Positions 1 to 7,725 of a stretch of DNA of 64,000 bases are shown here, in pieces. Under the pieces are notes generated by a model, which was not told the DNA's origin, did no database searches, and saw nothing but the letters and a program-made list of their open reading frames with translations. Location of the stretch: NCBI RefSeq assembly GCF_000332195.1, contig NZ_KB235922.1:4685322-4749321 (forward strand), written 5' to 3'. How positions within the stretch are numbered: position 1 is the stretch's first letter; each line of letters starts with the position of its first letter. The DNA comes from Pleurocapsa sp. PCC 7319 (GTDB lineage: Bacteria; Cyanobacteriota; Cyanobacteriia; Cyanobacteriales; Xenococcaceae). Position numbers and translations under genes: made by a program.

Positions 1-90
1 GGAATTGACTCCAAAATGCTACTTCCCTGGCATCAGTTGGTTGCTGAATGTTGGAATGTAGCTCAAAAGTATCGAGAGTCTAAAAATTAG
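1..90 (+). CDS. 3' end of a DUF2605-like cyanobacterial protein (partial)
   Basis: An open frame runs from base 1 to a TAG at 88-90 and encodes 29 residues (starting GIDSKMLLPWHQLVAECWN). The segment around LMPWHQLV-ECW resembles, from memory, the C terminus of DUF2605 proteins, small cyanobacterial proteins of unknown function. The next gene looks like DUF2973, and these two families are often neighbours in cyanobacteria, which supports the reading. The 5' part lies outside the window, so the assignment rests on the tail and the context only. Confidence 0.55.
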   Translation, partial: GIDSKMLLPWHQLVAECWNVAQKYRESKN

Positions 91-188
91 GAGAATGAAA
101 CATCGCTAAAATCTTAAAACTGTAGAAAAAATTTCATTTCTTAGTCGGCAAATTATAGTAATGAGTTTATGAGGAAGAAATAAAATTT

Positions 189-494
189 ATGTTGCATTTA
201 GTCTACATTCTGCTATTTACCGTTATTGCCCTTCTAGCAGTCACTAACCTAATTCGTAGTTTAGTTATTTTGAGTGGAGAGACACAAAAGCTTCATGCTC
301 ACAATCACAATGGCTCAACGAGAAATAGATCTCGTCGAGAAAGAAAAGTACATCCAGAACTACTAGATGAACAAGGAAAAGTGATAGAAGAGCCATTACT
401 AGTCATGCGTTCGGTGTCAGTAGATGATGCTCGTTCAAGGTTAGATGCTCTCTACAAGTCTTCCCCTAGCAAAACTAATGAACCTGAGGATTAA
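189..494 (+). CDS. DUF2973-like small membrane protein
   Basis: This 101-residue protein has one N-terminal membrane segment (about residues 3-25, MLHLVYILLFTVIALLAV) followed by a basic stretch (RNRSRRERK) and an acidic, soluble C-terminal part. The N-terminal pattern and length match what I recall of DUF2973, a cyanobacteria-restricted family of unknown function. It follows the DUF2605-like tail by about 100 bp in the same direction. No catalytic motif is visible. The function is unknown; thylakoid or plasma-membrane location is inferred only from the hydrophobic segment. Confidence 0.7.
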   Translation: MLHLVYILLFTVIALLAVTNLIRSLVILSGETQKLHAHNHNGSTRNRSRRERKVHPELLDEQGKVIEEPLLVMRSVSVDDARSRLDALYKSSPSKTNEPED

Positions 495-663
495 TTGCCT
501 TATCTTTAAGTCTTAGGTGATATTGATTTAGTGAGCTTATAGGATTGACTTTGAGCGCTCAACGATTCTTGTTCGCTGCTTTCTGGTGCCCTTAATATAA
601 AGATCAACTAACGAGATTTAATATCGGATCAATGACATTTAAATCCGGCTTTATGGGAACTAT

Positions 664-942
664 ATGTATTGCAGTTCTCAAACATTTCCTATGCCTAGAA
701 AGCCTGATGAATACGCAGTTCACCTACTTATTTCTGGAGGTCACAGAGAAGAAGTTCGGTTCAACACCGTACAAGACTTTCAAAAGTGGTATAGTGGCGA
801 ATTAATTGCCAAATCTGATTCTGAAGATTTTATTAATATACCGATTAAAAACATTCAGGGAGAGTATATGGTAGTACGACCAACAAGCGTTTTAGCTATC
901 AGAGTAGAGCCAGTCTTCCTTGGTAGTGTTGAAAGATTTTGA
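664..942 (+). CDS. Conserved cyanobacterial hypothetical protein, 83-92 aa
   Basis: A small soluble protein with no membrane segment or known motif. Two starts are possible: ATG 664 (92 aa) or ATG 691 (83 aa, beginning MPRKPDEYAVHLL). The second seems more natural because the preceding nine residues look unlike the rest, but no strong ribosome binding site decides it. The body (HLLISGGHREEVRF, then FQKWYSG, then MVVRPTSVLAIRVEP) looks like a compact alpha/beta fold. It is co-directional with the DUF2973 gene and convergent with cytM. Function not recognised. Confidence 0.6.
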   Translation: MYCSSQTFPMPRKPDEYAVHLLISGGHREEVRFNTVQDFQKWYSGELIAKSDSEDFINIPIKNIQGEYMVVRPTSVLAIRVEPVFLGSVERF

Positions 943-1018
943 ATTTGAATAATCTTAATATTTGCAGTTTGAATAGGAAACAGTTAATTTTAGGTTCATG
1001 AATCAACTGTTTCTCTGG

Positions 1019-1393
1019 CTAAAGTTGACTTAAATATCCGAGTAAATCTGCCATTTCTTTTTGACTTGGCTGAAATTTAGGCATTGGAGGAGTTCGACCA
1101 CTAGTTACTTGTTTGATTATGTCGCGCTGAGATCTACGCTTAGAAATATGTTCTAAGCTGGGACCAACATTTCTATCTGCTCTTAAACTATGACAGCCAG
1201 CGCAATTTATCTGAAAAATAGCTAATCCCTTCTGAGGATCTCCTTCTAGAGATAATACTTCTTGAGTGTAAGGATCGGCAGTTTGTTGCCAGTAGACACC
1301 CAGAATGCTGAGACCAACAATAAGCATTACTGCCATTACAGTTAAAATTAGGCGGTTTAGCCATATTGGAGATTGGACTAACTGGTTATCCAC
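1019..1393 (-). CDS. cytM: Cytochrome cM, membrane-anchored monohaem cytochrome c
   Basis: The 124-residue protein has an uncleaved-looking hydrophobic anchor at about residues 12-34, then a class I cytochrome c domain. The haem motif is CAGCH at residues 64-68 and the likely axial methionine is M104 in TPPMPKF. The arrangement LEGDP-x-KG-x-AIFQ before the haem site and PPMPKFQP near the end match cytochrome cM, a low-abundance cyanobacterial cytochrome implicated in respiratory and photosynthetic electron flow, especially under stress or heterotrophic conditions. It is transcribed divergently from petG with about 250 bp between them; the gene pair is photosynthetic in theme. Confidence 0.88.
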   Translation of the reverse strand: MDNQLVQSPIWLNRLILTVMAVMLIVGLSILGVYWQQTADPYTQEVLSLEGDPQKGLAIFQINCAGCHSLRADRNVGPSLEHISKRRSQRDIIKQVTSGRTPPMPKFQPSQKEMADLLGYLSQL

Positions 1394-1644
1394 TGTTTAT
1401 CTTAGTGATTTATGAATGTTTACTTATATTTATTATGATTTATAAAATAGCTTAAAATTTATGGTCAAGCTATGCAAGCTTTATTAATTCTTTTTGGGTT
1501 AGTCTGATTATTGAAGATAATACTAAGATTGACTGAAATTTATCATCACTCATATCTGTGACCCAACTATGTCTCTATGACGCTGATGTCTAAATTGACG
1601 TAGGATATACCTTAGCTAAACAATTTGTTTTTAGGAGAGACATT

Positions 1645-1761
1645 ATGATAGAACCTTTGCTTTTAGGGATTGTACTCGGTTTAATTTTTATTACTTTATT
1701 AGGATTGTTTTTTGCTGCTTATATGCAGTACAAACGTGGCAATCAACTTGGGATTGACTAA
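1645..1761 (+). CDS. petG: Cytochrome b6f complex subunit V, PetG
   Basis: A 38-codon gene encodes [13 protein letters not shown]... ending GNQLGID. A single membrane helix spans roughly residues 4-26, followed by the conserved [10 protein letters not shown] tail typical of PetG, a small subunit needed for assembly and stability of the cytochrome b6f complex in the thylakoid membrane. The ribosome binding site AGGAGA lies 7 bases before the ATG. A strong hairpin terminator follows at 1805-1842. It is divergent from cytM. Confidence 0.95.
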   Translation: MIEPLLLGIVLGLIFITLLGLFFAAYMQYKRGNQLGID

Positions 1762-1804
1762 TTAAATAAGACTATTAAATGTAATTAATACAAAAATTAT
1801 GCTC

Positions 1805-1842
1805 AGGATGGGGAAATAAATTCAAGTTTCCCCGTCCTTTTT
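1805..1842 (+). terminator. Rho-independent terminator downstream of petG
   Basis: A 12-bp stem (AGGATGGGGAAA pairing with TTTCCCCGTCCT, one T-G wobble) with a 10-base loop is followed directly by TTTT. It lies 44 bases after the petG stop, so petG is probably a monocistronic transcript. The opposite strand carries no comparable T run for tsaE, which ends at 1870. Confidence 0.85.
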
Positions 1843-1869
1843 CGATCTTAAATTAAGAGGTATGATGCG

Positions 1870-2349
1870 CTACTCTGGTGCCAGTTCGGCAAAATTTTCG
1901 ATAAATTTTAGATCGTGATGACTTGTGCCGTATCGTTGTATGCAAGCTTTTCTAGCTTGAGAGTGGGCAACTAGCTTAATTTCTAAATAACCTGGTGGCT
2001 TAGTTAGTAAACGTTGTGACCACTCAATCGCCGTAATGCCTGGAGGAACTTCTATGCCTTCCCAGTATATTTCAGGATAAATAGCATCAACCTGATTTGG
2101 CTCTAAGCGATACAGATCTAAATGGTATAAAGGCAACCGACCATCTAGATACTCATTGATTAAAGTAAATGTGGGGCTAACTATAGACTCCGAAATATTT
2201 AACCCCTTACCAATTCCTTGAACTAAAGTGGTTTTGCCCGAACCCAAATTGCCTAAGAGCAAGATTACACTACCTGGAGGTAAATATTTGCCGAGCAAAT
2301 AACCCAGGTTTTGAGTTGACTGAGCATTTCTAAGAAGTATTGTAAGCAC
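1870..2349 (-). CDS. tsaE: tRNA threonylcarbamoyladenosine biosynthesis ATPase TsaE
   Basis: This 159-residue protein carries a Walker A motif GNLGSGKTT at about residues 33-41, then SPTFTLINEY and YHLDLYRL, the standard TsaE (YjeE) pattern, and AIEWSQRL near residue 110. TsaE is the P-loop ATPase that works with TsaB and TsaD to form the t6A modification at position 37 of ANN-decoding tRNAs. The length is normal for the family. It stands alone on the minus strand; a repeat-rich gap of about 540 bp separates it from the yvcK-like gene upstream. Confidence 0.93.
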   Translation of the reverse strand: MLTILLRNAQSTQNLGYLLGKYLPPGSVILLLGNLGSGKTTLVQGIGKGLNISESIVSPTFTLINEYLDGRLPLYHLDLYRLEPNQVDAIYPEIYWEGIEVPPGITAIEWSQRLLTKPPGYLEIKLVAHSQARKACIQRYGTSHHDLKFIENFAELAPE

Positions 2350-2402
2350 GAATCAAAAGAAGACAGAAGTTGGGATGGAAAGAGTTAGAAGCCTCGTTCA
2401 CG

Positions 2403-2426
2403 AGTAATGAGTAATAAGTAATGAGT
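2403..2426 (+). repeat. Left arm of inverted heptad-type repeat
   Basis: AGTAATGAGTAATAAGTAAT followed by GAGT reads as degenerate heptads of AGTAATG type. Its reverse complement recurs at 2548-2571 with 22 of 24 bases identical, so the two could pair across a 120-base loop. Such heptanucleotide short tandem repeats are a known class in cyanobacterial genomes. Confidence 0.8.
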
Positions 2427-2497
2427 TATTCCTTTAGCTGAGGCTAGAGGATTCAAGTTAGAAATTGTGTTTTTTTCTTTGCGGCTGTTTTAGGCGA

Positions 2498-2523
2498 CAA
2501 AGGCTCATAGTTCGCCGCATGTG
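2498..2523 (+). repeat. Dispersed mini-repeat, copy A (intergenic)
   Basis: CAAAGGCTCATAGTTCGCCG followed by CATGTG. It matches copy B at 56873-56898 (22 of 26 bases) and, with a short internal deletion, copy C at 5211-5231 on the minus strand. This copy lies between the two arms of the inverted heptad repeat at 2403-2426 and 2548-2571. Copies B and C lie inside protein-coding sequence. Confidence 0.7.
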
Positions 2524-2547
2524 TTGAGACCAACTTTGGGCTTTTTT

Positions 2548-2571
2548 ACTCGTTACTCATTACTCATTACT
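2548..2571 (-). repeat. Right arm of inverted heptad-type repeat
   Basis: The reverse complement (AGTAATGAGTAATGAGTAAC then GAGT) matches the left arm at 2403-2426 at 22 of 24 positions. The enclosed segment of about 120 bp holds dispersed repeat copy A and no coding frame that I can recognise. Confidence 0.8.
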
Positions 2572-2887
2572 TTAGCCTGAAGGGCGTGGTCAAAAGTCTA
2601 GTAGCAGATAAAAATTGTGGCAGCCAGCGAGCCAAAGTCTAGCTACAGCAAAAGTTCATCAAAGTTTTACATTATTTACCGTAGCAAGACACACTTTCTT
2701 TATATTGAGTTGATAGATTGTTTAATAAGCCAAGTAACTTTAAGTCGGGATAGCAAAGTGGAGTAAGTTGATTTAATTTAATTTAATTTAACTAGCTCGT
2801 TTTGCTCCATCCCTTATCTCTTTACCTTACTACAAATATCGCTTTGATGAGGTGCTCCTTCTCTGCAACAGTTAACCTCTTCAATAT

Positions 2888-4231
2888 TCAAAGCTTAGGC
2901 TGCCATTTACCGCTATACCAACGCAGCAAAACTCTGGCAAGCTGATTAGAATTGTGGCGAACATGACCTTTTACCTGGTCTTCTTCCATCACATTTGCCA
3001 TAACTATACGACGATTTAGTTTAGCTATCTCTTGCCGATCTAAATAGACAGGATGAGAATTTTCCAAAGCATAGCGTTTGAGCGACACAGGGCTCGGAGG
3101 TTTACGATGTACTAAAACAGCATCAAATAATTTCTGTTTACTAACCCGATCAATTTCACGGATGTGATCGGCAACGCTATAACCTTCTGTTTCCCCTGGT
3201 TGGGTCATAATGTTGCAAATATAAATGCGAGGAACATCGGCATTGGCGATCGCATCTCTAATATCTGGAACTAAAAGATTAGGAATAATACTGGTGTAGA
3301 GACTACCTGGACCAATAATAATGTAATCTGCGTCCTCAATTGCTGCTACTGCTGAGGGAAGTGCAGGGGGGTTAGCTGGCATACAACCAATACTTTTAAT
3401 TTTGCCTCCTGCTTGAGGTATATTAGATTCTCCTTCGATCAGTCTTCCGTCTTCCATTTCTGCCCATAAACTTACATCACTAAGGGTAGAGGGCAAAACT
3501 TTACCGCTAATGGCTAAAACTTTAGAACTGGTGGCTACAGCTTGTTCTAAATCGCCAGTAATCTCACTCATAGCAGTTAGAAATAAATTGCCAAAACTAT
3601 GACCGACTAAACCGTCTCCCGCTTTAAAACGATACTGAAATAGTTCGGTGAGTAATTCTTCTTCATCTGCCAAAGCTGCAATACAGTTACGAATGTCTCC
3701 TGGAGGCAAGACCCCGATTTCTCTTCTTAATCTTCCTGAAGAGCCACCATCATCAGCTACAGTAACAATGGCGGTGATATTACTGCTATAGTCTTTTAAG
3801 CCTCGCAATAAGGTTGACAGACCTGTTCCGCCCCCGACAACCACAATTTTTGGTCCTCGATTGAGTCGACGGCGGTCTAATAACATATCCACCAACTGTT
3901 TATCTTTATCGACGCCTAAAACATCGGTAATTGAGCCTACCGTGCGAGATTGCCCCCAAAAGATGAGAAAAATACCGATCATCAAGACAATTGGACCAGA
4001 AATATAATTGGGAATCACTCGGGTCAGAAATTCCAAAAATTGGGAAATAAACGACAATAGGCGATATATTGGTGTAAGTTTGCTCCAAACAGCGGCACCA
4101 ATAGCTGCCAGAAAAAAACCGCTGGCACTGATCAGTAGCCAACGCTTAATAAATAAACCTGGGGATAGCCACTTAAACCAGCGATTTTTGCGACGAAGAT
4201 ACTTTTTCTTGGAAAAAGATAAATTTTTCAT
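2888..4231 (-). CDS. yvcK: YvcK/CofD-like family protein (gluconeogenesis factor type)
   Basis: The 447-residue protein has an N-terminal extension with two hydrophobic segments (about residues 29-50 and 78-95) before the conserved YvcK domain, which begins near residue 127 with [19 protein letters not shown]. Further family motifs are [34 protein letters not shown] and [14 protein letters not shown]. YvcK proteins bind UDP-sugars and influence central carbon metabolism and cell-wall homeostasis in Bacillus; they resemble the CofD transferase fold. The membrane-anchored N terminus is a cyanobacterial variant. It faces away from ruvC with 150 bp between starts. Confidence 0.88.
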   Translation of the reverse strand: MKNLSFSKKKYLRRKNRWFKWLSPGLFIKRWLLISASGFFLAAIGAAVWSKLTPIYRLLSFISQFLEFLTRVIPNYISGPIVLMIGIFLIFWGQSRTVGSITDVLGVDKDKQLVDMLLDRRRLNRGPKIVVVGGGTGLSTLLRGLKDYSSNITAIVTVADDGGSSGRLRREIGVLPPGDIRNCIAALADEEELLTELFQYRFKAGDGLVGHSFGNLFLTAMSEITGDLEQAVATSSKVLAISGKVLPSTLSDVSLWAEMEDGRLIEGESNIPQAGGKIKSIGCMPANPPALPSAVAAIEDADYIIIGPGSLYTSIIPNLLVPDIRDAIANADVPRIYICNIMTQPGETEGYSVADHIREIDRVSKQKLFDAVLVHRKPPSPVSLKRYALENSHPVYLDRQEIAKLNRRIVMANVMEEDQVKGHVRHNSNQLARVLLRWYSGKWQPKL

Positions 4232-4381
4232 CTCAGTTTAGTCACGTTCTCTATACACCAGTGCCAAAGTCGTTATCATAAACATAAACTATCTCAATGG
4301 AAACGACTCAAAAGATTGCAATAACTACAGATACTAAACGATTAAACAGAATTTTGTCAGGAAATTAATCATATCTTGCTA

Positions 4382-4912
4382 ATGGGAGAAATCAAAATTT
4401 TAGGGTTAGATCCAGGATTAGCTATCTTAGGGTTTGGCACAATTATTTGTCAGTCACCAAGCAAGGATGATTTTACATCCAAATGCAATTTAACTTCAGT
4501 AAAGTTAGCCGAGTTTGGTGTAATTGAAACTCAGTCAAAAACTCCCTTTAGCGATCGCCTGTGTACTATTTACAATGATCTACACACGCTAATTGACGAA
4601 ACTGCTCCTGATTTGGTAGCAGTCGAAAAATTATTTTTTTATCGCATGAGCCATACAATTAGTGTTGCCCAGGCAAGGGGAGTCTTGATGTTGGTTTTGG
4701 GTCAATCTAATTTGCCTTACGTAGAGTTTGCACCACCACAAATCAAGCAGGCTTTAACAGGATACGGGAATGCTCCCAAATTAGAAGTTCAAGAAGCCGT
4801 AGCGCGGGAATTGTCCTTAGACTTTATTCCCCGTCCTGACGATGCTGCCGATGCCTTGGCGATCGCTCTAACTGCTTGGTTTTATCAAAATTCTGCTGTA
4901 GTGTCGAGCTAG
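4382..4912 (+). CDS. ruvC: Holliday junction endonuclease RuvC
   Basis: Starting at ATG 4382 (a TTG at 4376 is the alternative) the protein has 176 residues. The RNase H-like catalytic acids are in place: D10 in LGLDPG, E82 in VEKLFF, and D154/D157 in [10 protein letters not shown]. RuvC is the dimeric endonuclease that resolves Holliday junctions with RuvAB during recombinational repair. The length is slightly above the usual 160-175. It is divergent from the yvcK-like gene, and the neighbouring four-helix-bundle cassette lies just downstream. Confidence 0.93.
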   Translation: MGEIKILGLDPGLAILGFGTIICQSPSKDDFTSKCNLTSVKLAEFGVIETQSKTPFSDRLCTIYNDLHTLIDETAPDLVAVEKLFFYRMSHTISVAQARGVLMLVLGQSNLPYVEFAPPQIKQALTGYGNAPKLEVQEAVARELSLDFIPRPDDAADALAIALTAWFYQNSAVVSS

Positions 4913-4950
4913 AATATCGATTCAGTAATCCGAACAATCATGGACTATAG

Positions 4951-4989
4951 AGACAAGGGGGACAAGGTAGACAAGGAGACAAGGGAGAA
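4951..4989 (+). repeat. Heptad repeat, left arm flanking the four-helix-bundle gene
   Basis: Tandem units of the GACAAGG type (AGACAAGGGGGACAAGGTAG then ACAAGGAGACAAGGGAGAA). The reverse complement occurs at 5401-5434, with the terminal 13 bases AGACAAGGGAGAA identical and a difference of about one heptad in length. The two arms enclose the four-helix-bundle gene almost exactly: this arm ends 5 bases before its stop codon. Confidence 0.88.
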
Positions 4990-4994
4990 TTTAT

Positions 4995-5399
4995 CTACTT
5001 CCCTATAACCCAGCGATGAGGATTGTTAATCATGTTTACTAGTCCGCTGAGAACTTGATTGTAGATTCCGTAGAGTTCTCGTCCTTGCTCTACAGATAAA
5101 TATTGACATTTGACCGCAAATTTAAGCCATACTTGTGTTTCTGCTGCCTCTGCTTCGCAATCACTAAGTTTAGCAATAAAAGCAGCTTCATATCTCCTTT
5201 TACGCCAAGCTACATGCGGCTTAAGCCTTTGTGCTAAATTGGCACACACAGAGCGCGAAGAACGGCGTATCTGGTCGGTTAGAGAGTAACGCTCTTCTAC
5301 TGGAAATGTCTTTGATAAGTTAAAGATTTTCATCGCTGCTGAGAAGGCCATTTGATAAACTACTAAATCTTCATGACTTTTGATAGATTCTTTGCCCAT
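4995..5399 (-). CDS. Four-helix-bundle protein (23S rRNA IVS-protein family)
   Basis: A 134-residue helical protein with the family hallmarks ARKxYQMAF-like N terminus (VVYQMAFSAAMKIF), SLTDQIRRSSRSVCANLA, WRKRRYEAAFIAKLSDCEAE and ETQVWLKFA. Members are related to bAvd of diversity-generating retroelements and to proteins encoded in 23S rRNA intervening sequences; their biochemical role is not settled. Where the family normally reads about ANLAEAWRKRRY, this protein reads ANLAQRLKPHVAWRKRRY: the extra residues correspond to a 21-bp repeat (5211-5231) that keeps the frame. The gene is bracketed by inverted heptad repeats, suggesting a discrete cassette. No reverse transcriptase is nearby. Confidence 0.88.
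   Translation of the reverse strand: MGKESIKSHEDLVVYQMAFSAAMKIFNLSKTFPVEERYSLTDQIRRSSRSVCANLAQRLKPHVAWRKRRYEAAFIAKLSDCEAEAAETQVWLKFAVKCQYLSVEQGRELYGIYNQVLSGLVNMINNPHRWVIGK
5211..5231 (-). repeat. Dispersed mini-repeat, copy C (inside the four-helix-bundle gene)
   Basis: On the minus strand this reads CAAAGGCTTAAGCCGCATGT + A, sharing its first eight bases (CAAAGGCT) and its GCCGCATGT end with copy A but lacking about five central bases. It contains the palindrome GGCTTAAGCC. It encodes the unexpected QRLKPHV stretch in the host protein and preserves the reading frame (21 bp). Confidence 0.6.
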
Positions 5400-5400
5400 T

Positions 5401-5434
5401 TTCTCCCTTGTCTGCCTTGTCCCCTTGTCTTCCC
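5401..5434 (-). repeat. Heptad repeat, right arm flanking the four-helix-bundle gene
   Basis: The reverse complement (GGGAAGACAAGGGGACAAGG then CAGACAAGGGAGAA) matches the left arm at 4951-4989 apart from one missing heptad and single-base changes. It begins one base upstream of the ATG of the four-helix-bundle gene, so the arm also supplies the purine-rich ribosome binding region (AAGGGAGAAA) of that gene. Confidence 0.88.
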
Positions 5435-5501
5435 GATCTCACTTTACCAGCAACCTCGTATTACTAAATCAGTGTTCTAGTTGTCGATTCTCTAAACAGA
5501 G

Positions 5502-6977
5502 CTAATGATGAATAGAAAAGCTTTCATCAGCGGGAATTCCCTGTTCCATTCGACTTAAGGCATTTTTAGCTTTATTAGTCCAACCGTCTTGACGTTGATA
5601 GATCCTTAAAAATTCCTGGAGGTGAGTTGTAGCTTGGGCGTAATCATCCAAAACATAAGCTGACATTCCCGCATGATATAAAGCCATATAGTTATCTGCC
5701 CAATAACGCAAAACTAATTCCATAATTGGTCCTGCGGAGCGATCGTCTCCAGAATCAGCTACAGGATGACCAATGTCAAACACTACTGCTGCGGCGTATA
5801 CCCGCTGGTTTTCTGGTAACTTCTGAATTACGCGATCGGCTAAGTCAAGTCTACCGGCAAGGGCATAACAACTGGCAGCATATCCTACTCCCTTTGGGGT
5901 TTGCGGATAGGTTGTATTACGCATTGCTGTTATCACTTCCACAGAATTACAACGAGATTTAATACTTTTAAACCACTGTTGTTCCTCGGTTAGAGATTTC
6001 TGGGTCTGGTTGGTGTCTGGTTGCTTGACTACAGAAGTCTCAGTTGCAGGTTTGAGGTTAGAGAAAATACTAAGCATAATTAAAACTGTGCCCATAAATG
6101 CTAAGCCTGCGGTCACTAAACTGTTTTTATTATGTTGATTCTTTGGCTCTGACAGTTTTAAAGTTGTCATGCCAGTAATATCAATTGGTTGTAGTTCAAC
6201 CAAGGCTTCTTGAGCGTTGGCAAAACGATCCTTGAGATTAGGTGCAACCATTTTAGTTAACCAATCAACAAAATCAGGATTAATTCCGGTCAACAAATGA
6301 CTAAATTGAAACTGATAGTTGTCATCAATTAGGTTGCTTAAATTAGAGGAAGAAGTATTAGTCAGTAAAGCGATCGCTGTTGCCCCAACACTATATAAAT
6401 CTGAAGCTGTGGATAATGGGCGATTAAACAATTCTTCAGGGGGCATAAAACCAGGTGTTCCTGCGACAACACTACTCATAGCCATATCTTGACTGTTCAC
6501 CCGAGCTAAACCAAAGTCAATTAAATAGGCTTGCCGATCTCGATCTACCAATATATTCTCTGGCTTAATATCACGATGAATAATTGGCGGAATTCGATCT
6601 TGTAAATCCGCTAATATTTCTAAAATCGAAACCGTAATTAGTTTTATCTCATGAGGTGTAAAACTTTTTTTAGTTGCTAAAGAAGGAGCATCTCGATATT
6701 CCTGTACCATACAAAAACCGTCATCTGTCTCAAAAGAATCAAGATAACGTGGGATACGGGGATGATTTATGGTTTGTAGAATTTGAATTTCTCTTTCATA
6801 GATTTTAAATCCCTGCCAACTAGCATTTTCTTGTACGAAGCGAAACTGCTTTATTACTACCTGTTGTTGATTATCAATACATTCTGCTAAATAACTAATT
6901 CTGCCTCCTTCTCGATTACGTCCTAGTTCGCGAACAATTTGATAATTGTGGTGGGAGAAGTCGGGATAGGTATTCAT
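5502..6977 (-). CDS. Membrane-anchored Ser/Thr protein kinase
   Basis: The 491-residue protein starts with a eukaryotic-like kinase domain (residues about 12-265). K43 in VVIK, the catalytic loop HRDIKPEN (H134-R135-D136), DFG at 154-156 and the APE-like PGFMPPEE are present. The glycine-rich loop is atypical (LGRNREGGRISYLA). A single membrane segment lies near residues 285-307, and the C-terminal 180 residues are helical and TPR-like (GHPVADSGDD..., ALYHAGMSAYVLDDYAQA). Kinases of this PknB/Spk type phosphorylate proteins in signalling; the substrate is not evident. It stands alone on the minus strand. Confidence 0.88.
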   Translation of the reverse strand: MNTYPDFSHHNYQIVRELGRNREGGRISYLAECIDNQQQVVIKQFRFVQENASWQGFKIYEREIQILQTINHPRIPRYLDSFETDDGFCMVQEYRDAPSLATKKSFTPHEIKLITVSILEILADLQDRIPPIIHRDIKPENILVDRDRQAYLIDFGLARVNSQDMAMSSVVAGTPGFMPPEELFNRPLSTASDLYSVGATAIALLTNTSSSNLSNLIDDNYQFQFSHLLTGINPDFVDWLTKMVAPNLKDRFANAQEALVELQPIDITGMTTLKLSEPKNQHNKNSLVTAGLAFMGTVLIMLSIFSNLKPATETSVVKQPDTNQTQKSLTEEQQWFKSIKSRCNSVEVITAMRNTTYPQTPKGVGYAASCYALAGRLDLADRVIQKLPENQRVYAAAVVFDIGHPVADSGDDRSAGPIMELVLRYWADNYMALYHAGMSAYVLDDYAQATTHLQEFLRIYQRQDGWTNKAKNALSRMEQGIPADESFSIHH

Positions 6978-7082
6978 AGCAGATTAAAGACTGGAGAACT
7001 TAATTGCAGTATTCCCCATCGGTCTAATTTTTGTGGCATTCGGTTGATTTAGTTAAGCTAAATTTAGTTATAAAAATCAATT

Positions 7083-7658
7083 ATGGAAATTATTACTGCC
7101 CTTTGTTTAGGAATAACCCTAAGTGCTGCCTGTGGCTTTCGTGTTTTTTTGCCGCCGTTAGCGATTAGCATCGGAGCTATTTACGGACATATTCCTCTGT
7201 CATCCGGGTTTGAATGGTTAGGCTCAACTGAAGCAGCGATCGCCTTAGCCATTGCAACTCTTTTAGAAATTTCAGCTTACTTTATCCCTATAGTTGATAA
7301 CTTATTAGATACGATTCAAGTACCTATTGCAGTCGGCATTGGTACGGTTATAACTGCTGCCACTCTAGGACATACCGATCCTGTATTGCAATGGACCTTA
7401 GCTGCGATCGCGGGAGGAGGAACAGCAGGAATCATGGGTACTTTAGCAAGTCTAACTAGATTAGCTTCGACAGGAATTACTGGAGGCTTCGGCAATTTTA
7501 TTGTGGCAACAATCGAACTAGTAGGTTCAATCTCGTTATCTATCTTGGGTATTACTTTTCCCCTTTGGACTGCGGCGATTATCCTCAGCTTACTGATATT
7601 AGCTGTTATGAGAATAATTTCTCGTCCTCCAGCCTGGTTGACCAGAAAAAGTAGTTAA
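7083..7658 (+). CDS. DUF4126 family membrane protein
   Basis: A 191-residue hydrophobic protein with about five to six membrane segments. The start (GITLSAACGFRVFLPPLAIS) and the glycine-rich GGGTAGIMGTLASLTRLAST pattern match DUF4126, widespread bacterial integral membrane proteins of unknown function. It lies about 105 bp from the divergent kinase gene and is co-directional with the following GTPase gene (67 bp gap), so the two may be cotranscribed. Confidence 0.82.
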   Translation: MEIITALCLGITLSAACGFRVFLPPLAISIGAIYGHIPLSSGFEWLGSTEAAIALAIATLLEISAYFIPIVDNLLDTIQVPIAVGIGTVITAATLGHTDPVLQWTLAAIAGGGTAGIMGTLASLTRLASTGITGGFGNFIVATIELVGSISLSILGITFPLWTAAIILSLLILAVMRIISRPPAWLTRKSS

Positions 7659-7725
7659 GCTTTTTTAATAAAACTAGAGCGTGTAATTAATTAGCCAAAA
7701 AATTAGAAAAAACAGAGAGCAGACA

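Larger units (their letters stand above)
2350..2887. other. Repeat-rich intergenic region
   Basis: No gene is evident in this 538-bp gap. It contains an inverted pair of 24-bp heptad-type repeats (2403-2426 and 2548-2571), one copy of a dispersed mini-repeat (2498-2523), and a pentanucleotide run of the type TTTAA repeated four times near 2770-2790. On the minus strand an imperfect stem (GGGAT + AGCAAA pairing with TTTGCT + ATCCC, about 2753-2816, with a large loop) could help terminate the yvcK-like transcript, but this is weak. Confidence 0.6.

Noticed and set aside
1394-1644. Additional small gene between cytM and petG
   Set aside because: No open frame with a good start beyond petG itself; the region looks like a divergent promoter.
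4995-5399. Diversity-generating retroelement Avd gene
   Set aside because: The protein is in the wider four-helix-bundle family, but there is no reverse transcriptase, template repeat or variable target gene within the window.
4951-5434. CRISPR array
   Set aside because: The short heptad units are contiguous and inverted, lack 25-50 bp repeats with unique spacers, and no cas gene is in the window.
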